NCBI GenBank assembly: GCA_037178675.1
Contig: JAYMGJ010000147.1
Location: 1-64,000 of the forward strand
DNA from: Scleroderma bovista
Lineage: Eukaryota; Basidiomycota; Agaricomycetes; Boletales; Sclerodermataceae
Length of the DNA: 64,000 nt
Direction: 5' to 3'
The translations under genes were made by a program, and so were the position numbers. Every line of letters starts with the position of its first letter. Positions within the stretch are counted from its first letter, which is position 1. The notes below the pieces were generated by a model. That model was not told the DNA's origin and made no database searches. It saw nothing but the letters and a program-made list of their open reading frames with translations. Positions 62,321-64,000 of the stretch are shown piece after piece.

Positions 62321-63580
62321 ATGTCTCCCTCAGACAAGGCAGCAGCAGCAGCCGCACATTCCCTTAACAAGATCCTGAACCAACCGAAGTCGTCCAAGTC
62401 TAAACGTTCCGGAGATGCCGACGAGAGCATTAAAAAGCTCAGGCGCTTGATTTTGGTGGAGGGTATCCCATCTGCAGTTGTCCGTCGCAGCCACATCTGC
62501 CATAACCGCTTGGACTCATCTTCTGATTCAAATAGGACCCGACCCTCCGCCCTCGGATATGGAAGATTTTGCTGAGAGTAGACAGTATTTCGGCAGAGAC
62601 CTTCTTGCAATATGTTTCTAGGGGACCATGCGAGGTCAGGGAGAAAATAAGGAACGACACTTTCAGGTAACCGCTTACCCGTCTCTAAGCACTATCAACC
62701 CAACCACATGCAGGACTCTGGCAACTGATCGCGGGTTCAAAGAGCGTGTGCGCGAAGACATGCTAGTTCGCCTTCTAGACGCCTTCGTATGGCGGAATCA
62801 TGGTAGGCAATGGCCACATCGTTATCGGGCTGGACACCTTTTTATACTGTCTACCACTTCTTCTAGACAGACAAGAGACACAACAGCTGGGCTTCACATA
62901 TGTGCAGGGGATGAACGTACTTGCTGCCCCATTCCTGTACACCATGCCCTCTGAACTCGAAGCATTCTTCTGTTTCGCCAAGTTTATAGAGGAGGCATGT
63001 CCTTTGTATGTCCAACCCACCCTCGAAGGGGTGCACAAGGGGCTCAAGGTCTGTCTTTTGATGTTCTTTCAGTTTCGTGATGAGCTTATGGTCCCAGCTG
63101 CTCGATCGGTGTTTAAAGATTGTGGACCCTGAACTTTTCAACTACCTTCGGATGAAAAACCTCTCCGCAGAGATATATGCCTTTCCTTGTCCGTCGTTCC
63201 TCGTTTCTGCTGGAACCTTGTCATTGATTCTTCTGTTCACTGTAGCGGTGCTCACGCTATGTGCATGTACGCCTCCATTAGACCAAGTCCTCCGATTATG
63301 GGACTTTTTACTCGCATTCGGGGTACACCTGAACGTTTTGTGCGTTATCGCACAGCTGCTACTCATGCGAGATGAAGTTATGAGTTCCTCGAGGTAATCC
63401 GTTGAATTTTCATAGTGGATTGATGCTGAGCCCTCCAGCAGCCCTATGAGACTTTTAAGAACATTCCCCCCACTCGAAGCCACTCCCGTTGTTGGAATCG
63501 CTGTTACACTCGTTAGAGATCTACCTGCAGATCTCTACGATGAGTTGGTGCGACATCCATATGAAATACGCGACGTATAA
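62321..63580 (+). CDS. BUB2: BUB2/Cdc16, TBC-domain GAP of the mitotic exit and septation pathway
   Basis: Bub2 (Cdc16 in fission yeast) with Bfa1/Byr4 inactivates the Tem1/Spg1 GTPase at the spindle pole. The start MSPSDKAAAAAAHSLNKI leads to ESIKKLRRLILVEGIPSA, then after an intron DPTLRPRIWKILLRVDS, SAETFLQYVSRGPCEVREK, and RNDTFRTLATDRGFKERVRE. The catalytic TBC parts are RLLDAFVWRNH, then FTYVQGMNVLAAPFLYTMPS (the YxQGMN motif), AFFCFAKFIEEACPLYVQP and LLDRCLKIVDPELFNYLRMK. Next are LSAEIYAFPS, VLTLCACTPPLDQVLRLWDF and HLNVLCVIAQLLLMRDEVM. The end is DELVRHPYEIRDV, TAA at 63578-63580. The Arg finger of the usual TBC IxxDxxR motif falls at the RNDTFR position, as in yeast Bub2. The intron after GIPSA has a weak GTTGTC donor. 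About 330 residues. Confidence 0.92.
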
Positions 63581-64000
63581 TACTTCACCGGAGAAAAAAT
63601 TGCAACGTCTATGACTGTATCTGCATTTCACGTAGCATACCATAGCTGAAACTTCAAGCTCACTGTGTGTACGTCGTTATCTCGTTAATCCACTTGAATG
63701 AATCCTGTCCCGGGGAAGCCTATTCGAGTGAACCAGGTTAATCGTGCCTTTATCCCAAGGTTCAATCCAAGATCAATCAGGACGCTTGTACAACGACAAC
63801 TGTGTATAGTAAGTCTTGTAGCCGCTTTATTACCGAAAGTTTGAATATTATCTGAAGTCACTCGGGTAGTTCGTATGTGCGGATTTTTGAATCGTTTGCT
63901 CGTCATGCATTGCTTTGGTGATTGTCACACAGCAGACAGAGTAAACCATGCATTTAACGCCGCTTGCTTAAAGGTGTGATTCAAGCAGCAGTGCTCTAAG
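63581..64000. other. Non-coding right end
   Basis: 420 bp after the BUB2 stop. A 73-codon minus-strand ORF (63685-63906) has no recognisable content. Nothing else seen up to the edge. Confidence 0.4.

Noticed and set aside
62056..62610. 184-codon minus-strand ORF over the BUB2 start
   Set aside because: It is a shadow: the plus strand reads BUB2 there (ESIKKLRRLILVEGIPSA), and the minus frame merges with non-adaptin sequence.

Overview
The window reads as a gene-dense nuclear segment of a filamentous basidiomycete, most likely an agaricomycete. The grounds are many short introns (mostly 44 to 70 nt) per gene, protein-coding genes on both strands with only 100 to 600 bp between most of them, and orthologues of conserved fungal housekeeping genes with typical mushroom-type low-complexity extensions. 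I saw no transposon, rRNA, tRNA, CRISPR array or bacterial-type operon. All gene calls come from reading translations by eye and splicing the exons by hand, so small exons and some splice sites are approximate.

Layout. 1-4750: the 3' end of an unidentified gene at the left edge, mitoribosomal bS6m (MRP17, minus), and a three-RRM Mei2-like RNA-binding protein (plus). 5236-15128 (plus): UPF2 of nonsense-mediated decay, a TPR/F-box/LRR protein of Dia2/Pof3 type, and an ATRIP/Rad26-like checkpoint protein. 15716-24998: Tudor-SN (minus), a coiled-coil protein with a strikingly regular Gly-x3 repeat, an amidohydrolase-like protein and an unrecognised conserved-looking protein (all plus). 25127-35161 (all minus): a metallo-beta-lactamase-fold enzyme, a small single-pass membrane protein, a P5B ATPase (Ypk9/ATP13A2 type), the Golgi SNARE Bos1 and the nucleolar protein Rrp17/NOL12. 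35365-40912 (plus): a FAM72 homologue, splicing factor SLU7 and a small multispan membrane protein. 41213-46393 (minus): the chromatin remodeller CHD1, divergent from TFIIH subunit TFB4 (plus). 48724-52814 (minus): a taspase/asparaginase-type Ntn hydrolase and UTP6. 53047-54416 (plus): a Ser/Pro-rich unknown. 54783-62168 (minus): an Rds1-type ferritin-like secreted protein, an unknown protein and a large adaptin. 62321-63580 (plus): the mitotic-exit GAP BUB2.

The genes do not form one pathway. RNA metabolism is heavily represented (Mei2-like, UPF2, Tudor-SN, Rrp17, SLU7, UTP6), as are genome surveillance and transcription (Dia2-like, ATRIP-like, CHD1, TFB4, BUB2, possibly FAM72). The most unusual items are the Gly-x3 tract of 18 glycines at an exact four-residue period, the fungal FAM72 homologue, the adaptin large chain of uncertain complex, the neighbouring Dia2-like and ATRIP-like genes, and unusual splice structures (a GC-AG intron inside an RRM strand and a 14-nt microexon in Tudor-SN).
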